A stretch of 64,000 bases of DNA from Epiperipatus broadwayi (GCA_028023455.1 JAQFVV010012489.1:1396381-1460380), one strand, 5' to 3'; positions 36,150 to 49,035 are shown, counted from the first letter of the stretch. Notes: generated by a model not told the origin, from the sequence alone. A program made the numbers and translations.

Positions 36150-36213
<64 letters not shown>
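36145..36213. repeat. (AT)n microsatellite at the centre of the inverted PLE pair
   Basis: About 68 bases of pure AT repeat. It joins the start of the minus-strand copy to the plus-strand copy and generates spurious poly(Tyr-Ile) frames on both strands. Confidence 0.95.
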
Positions 36214-36216
<3 letters not shown>

Positions 36217-37034
36217 GTGATATTGTTGTAGCGAAATTTTTTGGGATGACTGTCAATTCACATTTGTTCAATTCTATGCTACAAATTATTCCACAAAAAG
36301 ATAGCACCATAGGCCAGCTGCATTTCAATGTAAAAAAGCCTTCCATTAAAAAATGCATAATACCACCATCCATCCATCTTATCTATACTGAAGAAAAACT
36401 ATTTTTGATATATAGGATGTGCTGAGTCAATTATGTTTTTAACATGGACAATAAAAAAATGAAGATGCATCAAATGGTATACAGTTCTTAGATATGTATA
36501 TTCAACATTCAACTGTACAAATAAATAATAAAATTGATGATGAAATCCCAATTTTCACAGTGTAATTCATCTGACAATCATACACTCCAATTTCACATAA
36601 ATTGTCTCGTTTCAAATATTTTTTGTACAGAAACTAGAAATTATGTAAGTTTGAAGCAGCCAGAAGAGACAACATCACAAACAATATAAATGAACTAATC
36701 AGTTCAGGATATGATCATAATATATTAAAAAAACTATTAAATAATCCTATTCCTCTTTAAATACCAGACACATAAATAACTACAACATTAATGCAAGGAC
36801 CAATCTTTCTTTTATACCAGGTGCATCTAAAAAATTGAAAACAATCTGCACAAATGAATCCAATATTAGTTTTAGAACCCTCCTAATCTCAACAAAATGT
36901 TGAACAACATTAAAGATAAATTACTTCCACACCAAACTCTCCAAATAATTTATAAAATTAAATGCAATGAACCAACCAACAAAGCCATTTACTATGGTGA
37001 GTCTCATGCTAACAGAGCTACAAGAGTAGTGCAG

Positions 37035-37068
<34 letters not shown>

Positions 37069-37289
37069 CAAATGCCCTAAAACAGACTCCAACATTAAGA
37101 CTATATTTTTGGAATATGAGATCGATTCAGGCCACAGTTTTGATCCATTTAATATTAAAGTCGTTCGTGCTGAGCACAATGATCAAAAAACAAAATATAA
37201 AAGATACTAGAATAGAGTTGTTTTATCTTAAAACTATACGCATTAATTTTCTAAACTCTGAAGATTATATTTTACTCGTGAAAATTTAA
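36214..37289 (+). pseudogene. Penelope-like element, plus-strand copy: RT end plus GIY-YIG
   Basis: After about 150 bases of unclear sequence, the plus strand matches the minus-strand copy: LSILKK/EEK near 36,380, a KNEDASNGIQFLDMYIQH stretch near 36,455-36,510, RDNITNNINELISSGYDHNI near 36,670-36,730, then the last frame (36,897-37,289, 130 codons) with NNIKDKLLPHQT, IYKIKCN near 36,950 and IYYGESHANRATR near 36,990. These are the C-terminal reverse transcriptase and the GIY-YIG nuclease, with YYGE in place of YIGE. A (CA)n(TA)n tract at 37,036-37,069 has expanded inside the coding sequence at the conserved QH. Earlier parts carry stops and frameshifts. Family assignment is firm; activity is lost. 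Confidence 0.75.
37036..37069. repeat. (CA)n(TA)n microsatellite inside the PLE nuclease
   Basis: A dinucleotide tract that keeps the reading frame and inserts a His-Thr and Tyr-Ile run. The mirror copy lacks it. Confidence 0.9.
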
Positions 37290-38605
37290 AATATCATTCA
37301 TTTAAATAAATAAATTGTATTTTTAATGGAAAAACTAAAGGGCATTAATTAATTTATTACATCCTAAACTTTTTTGTTAAAAAAGTTTTGTGAAAAAATC
37401 TTTGGCCACATGCTATTAAAAAGATTAAACACTCTTACTTAATAAAAAAACAACTTTATTCAATTGAGGTGGAAAACAGCTGTATGCCTTTTCAAGTATT
37501 AAAAAATCTTGAAATCCTTTAAGACTAATAATAATTAAGTCATTTTCGTCTAAGTAAATTTTTAGTAAATATTATTGCTATTAAAATATAAATTTTCTGA
37601 AAGTCTTTGATTTTGTAAATCAATTTTATTTTTGGACAAATAATTTTTAGTGACACTTTTTATGATGACACTAAATTGGTATTAAATTTTAATAATTGTG
37701 ATAAAACTTTTTTTAAAAAAAATATTTTAAGCTTGTTTACTTTTTGGGCTATTATGCTTAAGACTACTGGAGTTCTTTTATGTAATTTGCAGTATTGAGA
37801 AATATATAATCTGCCATATTTAGAAAATATTTTTGGATTACATTTATTTTAATTGTGATTTAAATAACTAATTTTTACTTTAGGAAAGAAATAATTAAAT
37901 GTATCAAAAAAATGCAGTTTTAGTGATGTATTTTGACTAAACTGATCTTACTATGGTGAGAAATGTTTCTATTTTTCAATTATTTTTTGCTATTTGTTAT
38001 ATTATAATTAAATAAATTTAATTTAATCGTGCACATGAGGGGAAAAATAGTCTAATTTATGTATACATTTAATTGCAATTATATAAACTTTAAATCATAA
38101 ATTAAGACATTTTGTAATTTTTTGTTTAAAGAGTAATTGTTTGACATTTATGAACTTAAAAGTAATTAATATAATTAATTACATTAATATAGATAGACTA
38201 CCATTATTTTGAATTACACAAATTCACATTGTTCTATTTTCAAAGCATTTTTAAATCAGTCAATATGATGTTACAAAAATGTCCATAAATTTTATAAACA
38301 TGCATTAATAAAAAGTTGCATTGCTAAAAAAAAAAAATTGGGTCAAAATATGTTTGTTGATATACAATCAATACCTGCAGTCCATATTGATTTTTAGCTG
38401 CACATAACATATATAACCAAAATATTTGTCATCCTATGCTTAAAGTTTATTCTGGAAATAAATGGAAACAGAAAAGAATAATGCCAGATTTTAATGTCAA
38501 ATTCATTTTACATCAATTAAATTTTAAAATATATGCACATGGTATAAATATAATAATGACAGCATACTTTTTAAGAAACATTAACACTAAACATTACATG
38601 ATCAC
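37290..38605. other. AT-rich stretch, nothing recognised
   Basis: No supported feature; homopolymers and AT runs only. Confidence 0.45.
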
Positions 38606-38610
38606 CACAA

Positions 38611-38645
38611 GGTGGCACTACTATATGGAGAGTTTTTGCCTGTAA
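38611..38645. repeat. Terminal scrap of the foldback MITE
   Basis: GGTGGCACTACTATATGGAG and then AGTTTTTGCCTG match the tip of the MITE at 56,911-56,940 (GGCACTACTCTATGGAGAG). Only one end is present. Confidence 0.6.
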
Positions 38646-38649
38646 ACAT

Positions 38650-41600
38650 TAACATTCCTTATTTCTCATAATAGTCCTAATGTTCATGCTGCTGATCTCT
38701 AATGCTTTCACCTGTGCACTTTATGTAATTCTGATATAATTTTCTGTTTCTTGTAACTCATAAATTTACTCACATAAAATTTAATGTATTTTAGATACAA
38801 TTTTGGTCAATATATGGAATCTTTTATATTCTAAAAAATTATGCTTCCATGTTAGTAGAGATGAATATATATATAGGAAAGTATCATCTTCCATGAGACA
38901 TTAATGAGTCTAATGTATACATGAAATTAAAATGGTTAGCAAGTTTATTTAAAAATACATAATATTTAATAAATATTTTTTTTAAATTTAAAATTGTTTT
39001 ATATATATAATTTGAGATAAAAAATATGCAGATATAAAATTATCTTTATTTAAATGTACTTATTTTTAACAATAAAACTATAAGTATATTTATTACTTTT
39101 TAAAATTATCTACAGCATTTTAAAAATTTTAATAAAAATAATTACTTCAGGATAATTAAATATATCAATAAATTATAAGAAAATTATGAATAAGGTCACT
39201 TGAAAATTACCAATAATGAAAATGGCAAAGTTCAGTATGTTTAAAAATTAAATATAATGCATTATTGTACTTTATATGTAACTTGTTAGTAAATATTCTT
39301 AAAAAAAATAGTTTAAAAATAAAATTAAATTTATTGCTTATATTTTCTTGATTATCCAAAAAATGCATATCTAAATGGCAGAAATTTGATATTAGAATAA
39401 AGATAGTATTTCATATAAGTGACAAATAAAGAAAAATGCTCTAAAATATTCTTATATCTGTTGTTTTAATAAAATTAATTAAATGAAAAAAAAATTATTT
39501 CCAACTTACATTTACTTGATTAAAGCAAATTTTGCAGTTATATTTCATGTCAAATCCATTATAGAAAGAATGTTTTTTTTTGTACTCAACATTTGAAATT
39601 ATTATCCAATATAATATTGACTACTTCATGGGCATTATTTTTCTATTGACATTTTGAGGATAAATTATGAACACACAATTGCAAATTTTTAGCTTTTATG
39701 ATTTTGAACATAAGCTAATATGTTTGCTATTGGAAATACCATATTGATATTTTGAATATATTTTTCAACTTATGGAATAATAATTTTTGTCACATTTTAA
39801 AACTTACTTAATGCATTGTGTAAGGCCTCTATACACTTTATTTCATGTGAGTTTTTTTACTAATTCATCCATTAAGTATATTTTGTTTTTGTATTATACA
39901 GTCTCAGTCTTGTAATATTATTTATTATTTCATCCAGTAATGACAATACTTTTAGGCACTGCTATGTTAAATCTCTCAATCCAGCTTTTACAGCAAAAAG
40001 ACCTATCTGACATGGTACACCTGAATACTTATTATACTATTGTTGGAACAAATTTCAGCATTATCAAAGAATATATATTCTCTTATTATGTTATGATTAG
40101 TTCATGTCAAAATTGTCTATTAAATCCTAGTTTATTAATGTCAACTATATAAGTTAATATTATTAAATATCAATTATATTTAAAGTAAAATAGTCATATA
40201 GTTTGTGACTCAAACGATCTTGTGATGTTAAATTGCTGGGAATGATAATATTGAATTTCAATTGTGGAATATTTAGCCTTTGAATTTGTCATTGTACATT
40301 ACTAAGTAATTCTGCATCTTATACTTGATATACTTTTTTAACAACTAACCAGAGATAACCAATGAAAATGTCTTAATAATTGTGCAAACAGTTGGTCTGC
40401 TATCAAACACATTGTTTGATTTTACCATATAAATACATAAATCTTAATAGTTTAAATAGTAAATTTATAATGACTTTTAAATTGTTAAACTACAAGATTA
40501 AATTAGGAGATGAATTTCTCTACATTATAATTATTAGATGTTAATCATTCTTATGGTTTGATTTCAACTTATTGTTAAGTATAAGCATTGCAAAACCTCA
40601 AGTAAAGTGCTTAACTTTTAACATTCATGTTTTTTAACAAAGGAAGTACTGTTGTAACCATTATTTACATTCTCTTATACATGACTTCAAAGAGAATCCA
40701 TAATTAGTAACATTGTTTTGATATGAATCTCATTCATACTTTTGAAAGTTCTATTTTAATAACTTGCTTTTTAAATGCTTTTATTAAAGTTGGAAAATCA
40801 GTTTGTTAGTTTATATATTAAGTTTTGACTTTTTCAAGATAGAATAAAATTTTAAAATTGAGATTTAATATATTTAAATTCAATATAATTGCTTAAAATT
40901 TGTTAATTATCTAATTTATATAAGCATAATCCAATTAAACACTTATCTTTTCAGTAGTCAACTAGTTTTTTTAGATATGGAACAGAGGGTAGGAAAATAT
41001 TAAAAATACTCAATAGTTTCCTGTATCACAATTCATAATTATACATAGAACTTTGATTTGTTTTAAATAATACATATAAAAGGACAGTATAAAGATTTTT
41101 ATCATTTCAATTTAATATTTTTTAACCATTTTAAACTCTTAATGTATATATTAAATTTAATATGTACACATAATTATATATGCATAATAAATCAGTAACT
41201 AAGTTTTCTATTTAAAATTATTTTATAGTTTTTATTTTTATTTAAAAACAATTGTTTTTTTTTTTTAAAAGCTAAAGAAAAAAACATATGATTTTCATTT
41301 AAAACAATTGTGAAATGTTAAACATGAAATCTCCTGATCATTATTAAAACAGTGTTTGTGAGTTTTCTTCTTTACCTTTTTTAAATAAAATAATTGTTTT
41401 AAAATAAAAATGAAAACTAGCTAACAATTTTAAATAAAAAATATGTTACTGATTTATTATGCACATATGATATATACATTAAGATTATATATAATAACTT
41501 ACTGCAGAAATATCTAATGGCATATATGCACTATATATGTGATATTGATTTAAAATAAAATTATATGTATAAAGTGAAGTTCATTTACAATATATACACA

Positions 41601-41825
41601 TGTATTATTAAATACATATACTAAATGTGATACATACATAATGATTATACATATTAACTTATAGCAGAAATATCTAGTGATATATATCAACTATAAGTGT
41701 TCAGTCAATTTAAAGAACAATATAGTTTTACATTTTCATTTACTGTGCCAATACTAAAAACTTAAAAATAATTAAGATAAAAATATTTTTATATTAAATG
41801 CTTTTATTGACTGTGCACTAAAAAA
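38650..41825. other. AT-rich stretch, nothing recognised
   Basis: About 3 kb with no recognised gene. The 70-codon frame at 39,940-40,152 has no domain. TATATA-rich segments around 41,460-41,700 look mildly duplicated (ATTATATATAATAACTTA against ATTATACATATTAACTTA, each followed by GCAGAAATATCTA). Confidence 0.45.
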
Positions 41826-41827
41826 AA

Positions 41828-42028
41828 AAAATAATTATTTCTTCAACCACAATTGAAATTTGTAGATTTAACTTGAAATAAAAGCATGGGGGTCCAGAAA
41901 TTAATTAAATGAACCCCTTGTTATAAAAAAATAGGGATTGACTTAAATAATTTCTGGACCCCCCCCCAATATTTTTATTTCAAGTTCAATCTAAAAATTT
42001 CAATTGTGGTTGAAGAAACAATTATTTT
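41828..42028. repeat. Hairpin MITE of about 200 bases
   Basis: The arms pair over almost the whole length. Left: TTCTTCAACCACAATTGAAAT, then AACTTGAAATAAAA and GGGGTCCAGAAATTAATT. Right: the complement with AATTTCTGGACCCCC, then CAATTGTGGTTGAAGAA. The turn is near 41,925. No coding capacity. The C-run (nine Cs) in the right arm may be a sequencing or repeat-slippage change. Confidence 0.85.
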
Positions 42029-42166
42029 ATTTCTATTTAATTCACAAGCTGTAAAAGCATATAATAAATATATATATAAAATTATCCTATTATAATTGCT
42101 GTAGTTTTTTCCCCATCTTTTTTTTTAGAACAAGTTTAATTGTATACATTTGTTAATGTTGGATAA

Positions 42167-42280
<114 letters not shown>

Positions 42281-42285
42281 CTAGC

Positions 42286-43629
42286 AGCCTCACAGCATCG
42301 AAAAAAGTCCAGCATTACCACAGACAGTAAGATTTAGGAAAGTAAATCAAGCAGACATAAATAATTTAAACCTCATAGAAAACAATAATGAAGAGCCCTT
42401 CCCAACGATATGGAATCAAGATGAACTGCAAGAAATAAACATTACTTTCAACAGCACTATCCCAAAAAAATTATTTGCAACTTTTCAAAAATTTTTTTCA
42501 CCGAGATCATTAGTGTTAGCTGTCACCAATAGGAATTTAACACTTTATAAATTCCCAGAGAGCTTCTTTACGAAGAGCTGACAGCAACAGCAATGTGGGA
42601 TACAGTCTCTAGTATCGGAGAGCATCCAAACTTGTGATACATTGCAATTCAATTTTTCGATGAACATCAGCGTGCAAGATTTCAAAGTAAAGTAAAAACT
42701 TTGGGAAGCTACGTGCTAATAATAGTTGATCAAAGCTTGCAAAACTATTGTAACGGAATAATTAAAAACACTTACTTCGGATTGGCAAAGCTATTTATAT
42801 AAAACAGATCTACCTATCTGACACCCCCATCTCAGTTTTCAGCAACAACTTTCATTTCAAAATAAAGCTGAATGACAGTGTAAACCCGGAGGATATTCCA
42901 ACCCAAATAATTGACCAAAAGGCAATACTGACCATTGACATAAAAGGATTAAGGCCAAGATGTTTTGCATGTGGTGAACCTGGACACTTAGCAATTGATG
43001 GCAACACCAAAATCAACCAGAAAAACCAACCGAGCTCTGAAGATCAACCAAGAGAATCTCACCAACAGGAATCAAACAGTACAAAACAGATAACGAAAAC
43101 AACTAATAACAAGAAAGAATTAAAAAATCCACAGATCAACAGCAATTGAATAATAAAAAAACTGCACACACTTTGCCAGCACCTGAAATTCTGGATTTAT
43201 CAACAAAATCAAACAATAGAATTCAAACCCCCACTGATAAAAAACAGAGAGGCTGCAATGGAAAAAACAGTGCACAATCTAACTCAGCCTACCAAAGATA
43301 CTGATGAAAAAGAGATAATAAAAGAACAAATAAGCTCACACAGTAATAGTGTTCAAGAAAATATATATATAACACACCAAACACCCAATATTAAAAATAA
43401 TACAATGGAAATTATGGAAGCTATCACCCCAAATATGCCTCAAACCACCAAAGTTGACACAGAACAAAAAAGAAGACCAGGCTGCCCACCAAAGAAAAAT
43501 AGAGGGCCCAAAAAAATCAAAACAGAATCCAACCTTAGCCTTGTTGATCACAACAATACAACTACAGTGGAAACAGATGAAGATCTGGAAATGGAATATG
43601 AGAATGAATTGGAAGAAACACCAGATTAA
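42286..43629 (+). pseudogene. LINE copy B ORF1: nucleic-acid-binding protein
   Basis: The first segment is open from 42,286 to about 42,580 (PALPQTVRFRKVNQADINN at its start, KKLFATFQKFFSPRSLVLAV later). The frame then changes near 42,590 and continues RARFQSKVKTLGSYVLI. A zinc-knuckle-like CFACGEPGH at 42,961-42,987 follows, but the fourth ligand cysteine is replaced. The last segment (43,258-43,629, 123 codons) is clean and ends in an acidic tail (DEDLEMEYENELEETPD). It contains a basic RRPGCPPKKNRGPKK stretch that resembles an AT-hook. ORF1 should bind the LINE RNA. No start codon is visible, so the 5' end is truncated within ORF1. Confidence 0.7.
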
Positions 43630-43666
43630 CCCTAATATTTAAATCTCAACCAAAAAACAACATATA

Positions 43667-46600
43667 ATGAAAGTAAAAATTGCGGCAATCAATGTCAGGG
43701 GTTTGAACTCAATCTTAAAAATTAATAAGTTAAAACATTGAATCAAGAATATACAACCACACTTGCTTGGTATACTTGAGACAAAAATTTATGCTGGATC
43801 ACAAACTGACTCAACCAAACATTTAAATATGGAAGGTTTCTGTGCATGCTCCAGAGACTCTTCCTCTCCCTCAGCTGGTACCGGACTCATAATGGCTAGA
43901 AATTGCCCATTCACAACTCAAAATAATTCACATTGACATGAAAATATTAATTGCAACCTTCAACCAAAAAAGCATAACAATAAATCTGGTTTTTGTATAT
44001 ATGCCTTTACAGGATAAAAAAAATAGATACCATAATTGCAAACATTAATTCAAGGTTAGCTACAACTTCAAACCCAACCATATTAATTGGAGATTTTAAT
44101 TTAAAATATCAGGAATTTACCCAATGTTGGCTTCACAGAATAAACATACCACTAATGAGTGGCCAAGGTTTTTTGCCAGATGATGCCATCTCTTTCCACA
44201 ATAATCGCTTCTCTTCACTTATTGATCTGTGCTTTTATTTTCCAATGCTTTACCACCTTATTGAAATAAAACTACGATCACTCAGCTCAAATAGTCACAA
44301 TTGACTGTGCCCAAATTCAAATATCACCCTTTCCGTTTACAAGAACAATAAGAGTTTTACTCCCAGAAACAACCCTTGAATTTCTGTTCTCTGAGACCTA
44401 CATAATGCTATACAAAATCAAAGATATGACTTTGAACCAGTCCAGAAATATCTAGCATTTATGGGAAAGTTGTCCTTTAACATCAACCATTTAACAAAAA
44501 AACAACCTCCACCATCAAGACTTTTGTCTCTGGCAGATCAGTTGCACCAGAGAATAATCATGATTAACCCATCACACTGCACCCAGCAGTATATATTCAA
44601 GCTTACACATGCATGCAATAAAGCATGTGATGAACTCAAAAGCTATCTGAAGATAAAGAAAAGCAAGGTATGCCTAATCAGGCCACATGCTTGGACAAGA
44701 GATTATATAAGATAGGCGCTGGGGAACCAACCAGATGTAAAAGTGCCAATGGCACTATATACAAATAGTGGAACATATGTAGGACACAATATGATTATGC
44801 CAATTTTGAATATTTTAAGGAGAAATTACAAGAAAAACAACCATATAAAATACCACATAATCTGTTTAGCCCACAAAAGACAAAAACCCATTCACAAAAG
44901 ATCTATTCTCAACAAAACTGAATACTATTCGAAATGCTTGCCATCCAGGTAGTCCTGGAGTCCCACTGTTTGTATTAAAGCATCTAAATAAATTCACAAC
45001 AGAATATTTGTGTCAGTTAGCAAACCATCTAGCACAACAAATTCAACACATGGAGGGTGTCTATATAATCACCATAGTAACCTATAATATAAAGAAAGCA
45101 ATTACCCCACCTATTACAGACCTCAGGCTAATATCTATGGAACTTTTGCCGATCAAAATTATGGAGAAAATTATTAAAGATGAAATTGAACCATACATAA
45201 TGCCACTTATCTCCGAAGCACAATATGCAAAGAAAAACTCTTCAACAACAGAAGCAGCCTTATTCTTCAAAGCAATTCTAGCCACAGTAAAACAGCGAAA
45301 AAAATACGTACCCATTGTCATTCAGCTTGACATAGAAGCTGCATTTGACTCAGTCAATATATACACACTTCTGAAAATGCTAAGACACAGAAATTCCTAT
45401 AACACACCTATATATAATTGCTAACCTGCTTCTGAACAGAGAGATCCATATAACTTTTAATGGAAAAAACTCATCATCTTTCACACCCAGCAAATCTATA
45501 TCCCAAGGATCCCCTCTTAGTTCACTATTGTTTATATTTTACATCAATCCCCTTATTAAAAGCATACAAAATGTATTTATTGGGATTGAGATACCAGACA
45601 CAACACAGCGCACTACATGCATTGCCTATATGGATGATGTTACCATATTTCTAACATCAAAAAAACAAATACCGCAACTCAAACAAATATTAAAAAAATA
45701 TTCACAGAAATATGAATTAAAGTTTAATCTGGCAAAAACCACAGCCTGGTCACTATACACTGGTAAACCATGTACATAAATTTACAAATCAAAACCAAAC
45801 TCATTCCTTGGGTTCCCATTTCATATGGGAATTACGGGAATGAGATGCCACATCCAAAATAAACTAAAAGAAAAAGCCACAAAAATTATAAACTCCTTTT
45901 CCAAGGCATATCTTTCACTGTATTCCAAAGTACAGTTAATAAACCAGCTTATCACACCCAAAATAACATACTATGTACCGGTTATTTCATTCTCGAAGGC
46001 ATTTATTTCAAAAATTAAAACCATATGTAATAAACTACTTTGGGAAAGAAAAACAGTAGCAATCTCCACAAAAAAACTTAGCCAACCCCTAATAAAGAAT
46101 GGACTTGGCTTGCATGACATTAACATTTTTCATCTACAAAAGTTAAGGAACTCAATAATTACAATCCTTGCCAAATATCCAAAAATTAACCACTTGCTAG
46201 AAATTACTCCAACAGATAGACCACCTCCAAAAGGTTTTTTTTCCACTAACATTACATACCAATCCAAAACCACAGACAAGATTCCAGAACAGTATTTGCA
46301 TAAGTATTCATACTGGAATATTTATGGTTTAATGAACAGAGAAACAGATACTAATGTTATAGAACCTATGCTAGGAATTAACAACAAGAGACTACTCAAG
46401 GAATATAAAAAATGGGCTCTAGAGCCCAGATGCTTTGATTTTATCATTAAAATGAATCTCATTGCCTTGCCAACAACCCATTTTCTTTATCATAAAAGAA
46501 TGTACAGATCTATTGATCCTTTCTGTGGACTCTGCCATCGAGCAGAAGAGATGCTGGACCACATTATTTATCAATGTACAGCACTTAACCAAACATGACA

Positions 46601-46877
46601 GATGATGTGTAACACCTACAGAAAACCAGGTACAATCATTAATCACATAATGGTTGCTTTTCAGGGAAGATCAATACCTAGCATTAGGGCAGCCACGTTT
46701 GTACTATATGCGTACTGGTGCACCAGATGTACTTTCTTAATTGGCAATAATATCAGACGACACCCAGCTACATTTAGCAACAAACTGTTACACATTAGAA
46801 ATAGAGATAGAATAATAACCAACCCCCACTTATATGCAGCAACATGGTCATTGATAAGACAACCATCAATGCTGTGA
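43667..46877 (+). pseudogene. LINE copy B ORF2: endonuclease-reverse transcriptase
   Basis: Start chosen at 43,667 (MKVKIAAINVRGLNS), 37 bases after the ORF1 stop. Endonuclease blocks: HLLGILETKIY near 43,760, TILIGDFNL near 44,080, SLIDLCFYFP near 44,215. Reverse transcriptase: ITPPITDLRLISMELLPIKI near 45,105, QLDIEAAFDSVN near 45,325 (first catalytic aspartate), QGSPLSSLLFIFYINPL near 45,505, YMDDVTIFL near 45,628 (catalytic pair). The thumb and later region is open at 45,825-46,598. A Cys/His motif, CGLCHRAEEMLDHI then YQC, lies near 46,530-46,575. The stop is at 46,875-46,877. About six frame changes separate these segments, so no active enzyme is made. Target-primed reverse transcription is the family role. 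Confidence 0.8.
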
Positions 46878-47135
46878 ATGCTACAAAAAAACCTATCATA
46901 CAACTACCATTCAAATAGACATGCCCACAAAACTAAGCTCATCAAACTTTAGAACTCTAATTATTTTTGTTTTTTTATCCTTCATATTGTTATAGTCCAT
47001 TAACCACAAAGTGTAACCATTAAATTTTCTTTATATATATGTTTACCCTAATATTACTCATTGCATGTAAAATTTGAAATTTTCTAGATGTAAACTTTTG
47101 TAAACCATTGAAATCAATAAAGCCTTTATTGAAAC
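46878..47135 (+). other. 3' UTR of LINE copy B
   Basis: Short untranslated end with AATCAATAAAGCCTTTATTG just before the repeat tail. The AATAAA could serve as polyadenylation signal, and the sequence around it can form a small stem (AATAAAGCCTTTATT). Copy A has a similar end. Confidence 0.6.
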
Positions 47136-47227
47136 GTAATAATAATAATAATAATAATAATAACGATAATGATAATGATAACGATAACGACAACGACAAT
47201 GACAATAATAATAATAATAATAATAAT
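47136..47227. repeat. Shared (AAT)n/(GATAAC)n tract joining two LINE tails
   Basis: Starts as (AAT)n of LINE copy B, passes through degenerate GATAAT, GATAAC and GACAAT units, and ends as (AAT)n. The last part is the (ATT)n tail of the minus-strand Jockey element. A similar degenerate run is at 58,490-58,531. Confidence 0.9.
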
Positions 47228-48928
47228 TCAATTCAATTAAATTCATTTATTTAAGTGCTAAACAACAGCATAAAGCCAATTACAGTTTGCACATACAATA
47301 AAAGTGAAAATAAAACATGTAGCATAAAATGAAAATATAAATGTATACATAATAAAGTAAAATTTAAAAGACAAAATCAAACATAACATTTCAGTTTAAT
47401 AAGATTACAAAATTTCTTATAATCTATGTCACACAGATTAAGGTTACTCCCAATATGATTATATAAAGAGGGTAACCTAAATAAAGGAGAAAATTTAAGA
47501 ATATTAGAACATGTTTGAATCTGATATACACAAGTAGACCTAGTATCATAACTCAAAAACCTAATTGAGATAGTTGAAACTATATCTGATAAAATAACTT
47601 TGTTTATTAATAATTTTATAAAAATATTTCAAATCCTTATACTTTCGTCTTGATGAAAGATTAATCATTTTACACTCCCAAAAAACATATTTGAAAAACT
47701 TCTTTGAAATAGACTGCAACAAGTTACATTCTTGCAAAGAACTAGGGTTCCAAATTATTGAACCATATTCAGTAATAGGAAGAACCAATGTAAAAAACAA
47801 TTTCCGTTTAGTATCATTACTGAACTGATAACCATGTCTAAGAATGGCACCCATAACCTTAAAAGCCTTACCAACAATCATTTCAAGATGAGGAGTAAAA
47901 GATCCATTACAAGAAAACATAATTCCAAGATCTTTTTGGCATTTAACTGAAATAATTTTATAAGAATTGATATAATAACAAAATTGTAAAACTTCAGATT
48001 TTTTGGAATAAGAAACAAAGGAGCATTTATCAAAATTAACTGTCATATTATTTGACTTACACCAAGCACTAAAGTTATCAATATCCTTCTGAAGGAGAAC
48101 ACAATCATTAACTGACATAATTCTTCTAAAAATCTTACAGTCATCAGCATAGCTTAACAGAAAAGAATATCTCAAGCAATCCTTAAGATCATTAATGTAA
48201 ACATTAAACAGCATGGGTGCTAAAATACTACCCTGCAGAACACCTAAATTGCATTCAAATTTAAATGAAACTTTATTATTGAATTTAATATATGCTGTAC
48301 AACCACACAGAAATGATTGAAACCAATATACAAGTTTATTAGAGAAACCTATTTTATGTAATTTATGAAGTAAGACACTGTGATCAACTTTATCAAAGGC
48401 TTTTGATAAATCAAAATAAATAACATCTAGTCTTTGACGATCTTTAATAGCATGAGCTATATGATCAGAAATTGTCAGAAGATTACTATCAATTGATCTA
48501 TTACGAATAAAACCATGTTGAGAAGAAAAAATTATCTTACCCACATCTGAAATAATTTTATTATAAATACATCTTTCAAAAATTCGTGCAATGGTATGCA
48601 GAACAGAAATCGGTCTATAATTAGAAACACAATCTCGATCACCATTTTTGAAGATTGGAACCATTTTAGCATATTTCAAAACACTAGGAAAAGTACAAGA
48701 ATTAAGAGACAGATTAAAAATAAAGGCAAGAGGTACTGCAATAAATTCGGCTAACCCCTTATAAATAAAAGAAGGGATATTATCATATCCTAAACTAGAG
48801 TGAGTCTTAAGCCTCCTAATAGCTACAATAACATCTTCCCTAGAGATATGATCAATTGTACATTTAGCACTAGACAAATTGCCAGGAAATGTGATTTTAG
48901 AATCAATCCCATGTTGTGAAAAGTAGTA
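47228..48928 (-). mobile_element. Jockey-type LINE, 5' truncated
   Basis: Minus-strand element. Its 3' end on the minus strand reads TAAATGAATTTAATTGAATT and then (ATT)n, the type of terminus common in invertebrate Jockey-like LINEs. It carries one long reverse transcriptase frame and is cut at its 5' end at 48,928, exactly at a compound microsatellite. The endonuclease domain is absent. Only one frameshift was seen, so it is younger than LINE copies A and B. Confidence 0.85.
47377..48928 (-). pseudogene. Jockey-type reverse transcriptase (ORF2 C-terminal two thirds)
   Basis: Open from the truncation at 48,928 to 47,561 (438 codons counted from the first methionine at 48,877), then continuing after one frameshift near 47,565 to a stop at 47,377-47,379. 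Motifs in order: AKMVPIFKNGDRDCVSNYRP, QHGFIRNRSIDSNL, YFDLSKAFDKVDH (catalytic D), GVLQGSILAPMLFNVYINDL, SYADDCKIFR (catalytic DD), FSAWCKSNNMTVNFDKC, LGIMFSCNGSFTPHLE and EYGSIIWNP. Past the frameshift it reads SIRFLSYDTRSTCVYQIQTC to KLKCYV. Family role: target-primed reverse transcription. The upstream endonuclease is lost by 5' truncation, typical of LINE insertions, and the frameshift breaks the C-terminus. Confidence 0.85.
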
Positions 48929-48932
48929 GTAG

Positions 48933-48967
<35 letters not shown>

Positions 48968-48987
48968 TGATGATGATGATGATGATG

Positions 48988-49035
<48 letters not shown>

